NCBI RefSeq assembly: GCF_010365285.1
Contig: NZ_CP048286.1
Location: 496,001-560,000, forward strand
From: Paenibacillus rhizovicinus
Lineage (GTDB): Bacteria > Bacillota > Bacilli > Paenibacillales > Paenibacillaceae
DNA length: 64,000 nucleotides
Direction: 5' to 3'
The stretch's first letter is position 1; each line of letters begins with the position of its first letter. The notes below the pieces were generated by a model that saw only the letters and a program-made list of their open reading frames with translations, was not told where the DNA came from and ran no database searches. A program made the translations under genes and the position numbers. Shown piece after piece: positions 62,689 through 64,000 of the stretch.

Positions 62689-64000
62689 CTAGATTCGGCT
62701 GCCTTTGAAAGGCGCCATTCCGTTCGACGGACCGAAGGTAACATTCGGTTTGACCTCGAAGACGATGTCGCTGCCGTCCAATCGGCAATTCAGCGCGTGG
62801 CAGAACGGCGTCTCCAGATAACGGATCGTTAATTCCAGGGAATCCGCGTCGATCCACGAGAAACTGGCTGCGATTCGCTGTTCTACGCCTTGGTTCATCC
62901 GGGACACTTGTTCGATCCAAAGTTCCCGGCCGCAACGAAACTGGTGATCCCCGTCCGGTTCGCGCATCTCGATCACGGCTTCGTTCTCTTCGAAGCGAAT
63001 GTCGAACGTCTCCCATTTGAACATATTTTCGTCCAACCGGTAACTTCCGGCGATATCGCTTTCTCGCGGAGAAGAAGCCGCATGTATGGGAGCTGGAATA
63101 GCCAGCTGCCGGATCTGCTCGGCTAGCCGGGCTGCCGCTTCCCCATCTTCCGCCAACGGCGCCGCATCCATGGCTGGCAGCAGATGCGTCCATGCGGCGT
63201 TCATGACGCCTTGCATGTCGTTGGTTCCGGAAGTGATGGCCAAGACGGCTTGTTGCTGCGGCATGACGATGCAGAATTGTCCGAACGCTCCGTCCCCGCG
63301 ATACGATTCATGCCGGCATTGCCAGAATTGATAGCCGTACCCTTGCGCCCAATCGCTCTCGCCGCCATCTCCATTCTCGATTTGCTTGGAAGTCGCTTCC
63401 GCGATCCACTCCTCGGAAATGATACGTGCTCCGTTCCACAGCCCTTTCTGCAGATACAGCTGTCCGAACTTGGCGATGCTCTCCGTGGTCAGACTGAGTC
63501 CCCATCCGCCCGAGGCAATGCCTCGCGGGCATGTTTCCCATGTCGCGCCGTAGATCCCGAGCGGATCCAATAGGCGAGGCTGCAAATACTCGAGAAGAGA
63601 TTGGCCGGTCACTTTGTGCAAGATGGAGGATAGCATATACGTGGCTCCGCTGTTATACACGAAATGCGTTCCCGGCTCATGCTCGACCGGTCTCGCCAGG
63701 AATGCTTCCGCCCAATTACCGTTGGTTTGCTTGAAGAGCGCATCGGTCGTATCTTGCGCGTGCCCCGTGCCCATCATCAATAAATGGCGAATGTTCATGT
63801 GCAGCAAGTTCGGCGACGCATCGCCCGGCGTTTCGTCCGGGTAGTACGACACCACTCGATCGTCCAGCGACAGAAGTCCTTCCGATACGGCGAATCCGAT
63901 CGCCGTGGACGTGAAGCTCTTGCTTAGCGAGAACAGCAGATGCGGCAGTTCGGCCGCATACGGCCGCCACCAGCCTTCGGAGACGACGAATCCGTTCCTG
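62689..64000 (-). CDS. Serine hydrolase (class C beta-lactamase / penicillin-binding family), N-terminus cut off by window edge
   Basis: About 437 codons visible, open to the right edge. The catalytic SxxK is SLSK in LLFSLSKSFTSTAIGFAVSE at about 60 residues from the edge; the second motif is YNSGATYMLSSIL (Y-x-S/N). GNWAEAFLARPVEHEPGT and SGGWGLSLTTESIAKFGQLYLQKG follow, and YGYQFWQCRHESYRGDGAFGQ provides the third motif region (H/K-x-G variant). The C-terminal ~110 residues form a beta-rich lipocalin-like tail (IAGSYRLDENMFKWETFDIRF). Relatives are esterases, D-aminopeptidases or beta-lactamase-like proteins. A secretion signal would lie outside the window. Confidence 0.88.
   Translation of the reverse strand, partial: RNGFVVSEGWWRPYAAELPHLLFSLSKSFTSTAIGFAVSEGLLSLDDRVVSYYPDETPGDASPNLLHMNIRHLLMMGTGHAQDTTDALFKQTNGNWAEAFLARPVEHEPGTHFVYNSGATYMLSSILHKVTGQSLLEYLQPRLLDPLGIYGATWETCPRGIASGGWGLSLTTESIAKFGQLYLQKGLWNGARIISEEWIAEATSKQIENGDGGESDWAQGYGYQFWQCRHESYRGDGAFGQFCIVMPQQQAVLAITSGTNDMQGVMNAAWTHLLPAMDAAPLAEDGEAAARLAEQIRQLAIPAPIHAASSPRESDIAGSYRLDENMFKWETFDIRFEENEAVIEMREPDGDHQFRCGRELWIEQVSRMNQGVEQRIAASFSWIDADSLELTIRYLETPFCHALNCRLDGSDIVFEVKPNVTFGPSNGMAPFKGSRI

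Overview
The window looks like chromosome from an endospore-forming Gram-positive of the Paenibacillus/Cohnella type. The signs are strong GGAGG ribosome binding sites with frequent GTG and TTG starts, moderate GC, many intrinsic hairpin terminators, a long Gly-X-Thr collagen-like protein of the exosporium kind, an S-layer-homology remnant, a WGxxGxxG protein, and family content typical of that group (WYL and YeiL-type regulators, a 'zinc-ribbon' ABC exporter pair, an ECF sigma factor). No rRNA, tRNA, CRISPR, prophage or insertion sequence was seen. The species call is inference.

Layout. 1-4751 (minus): a translationally coupled type III polyketide synthase operon (PKS, methyltransferase, flavin reductase/monooxygenase, MMPL exporter cut by the left edge). 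4945-7287: a small basic protein, an MFS exporter, a frameshifted alcohol dehydrogenase remnant and a WGxxGxxG protein. 7558-9815: epoxide-hydrolase-like enzyme and WYL regulator. 9901-14034 (minus): four-gene sugar/polyol dehydrogenase operon with a CcpA-like site upstream. 14366-17596: collagen-like protein. 17787-21022: methyltransferase, acetyltransferase and a YdcZ/YeiL-like/YdcZ group. 21239-24335: DUF1835-NUDIX fusion, HTH-kinase fusion and a P-loop kinase. 24558-31979: cation diffusion facilitator, TetR-controlled ABC-2 exporter, FMN reductase, CopC-like protein, GNAT and VOC proteins. 32162-35275: glycosyltransferase, two unknown small proteins and a berberine-bridge-type flavoenzyme.

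35365-40508 (minus) holds a three-gene unit: two ABC exporter half-transporters, each with an extra N-terminal domain and a four-cysteine zinc ribbon, with a DUF1854 protein encoded between them. 40758-44054 is an ArsR/UvrA-like/YdeI-like unit with duplicated palindromic operators over its promoter; a small Hfq-like (Sm-fold) protein is encoded divergently. 44672-49717 has a GMC oxidoreductase and a MarR/MMPL efflux operon. 50041-51536 is a coiled-coil membrane protein coupled to a phosphodiester glycosidase. 51644-57603 has two aldo/keto reductases (one beside a MerR regulator broken by an in-frame stop), an NlpC/P60 hydrolase, a heme-binding-protein remnant, a DUF817 protein and a YraQ-type permease.

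57711-64000 has a solute-binding-like protein without signal peptide, an ECF sigma factor coupled to two unrecognised proteins, a cobalamin riboswitch with its own terminator that now controls a decayed SLH/prenyltransferase-repeat gene, and a serine hydrolase cut by the right edge.

The best candidates for undescribed biology are the ABC/DUF1854/ABC zinc-ribbon unit, the ECF sigma operon, the Hfq-like protein and the DUF1835-NUDIX/HTH-kinase cluster. Several genes show recent decay by frameshift, nonsense mutation or deletion. Families were assigned by reading motifs only; no database search was run.
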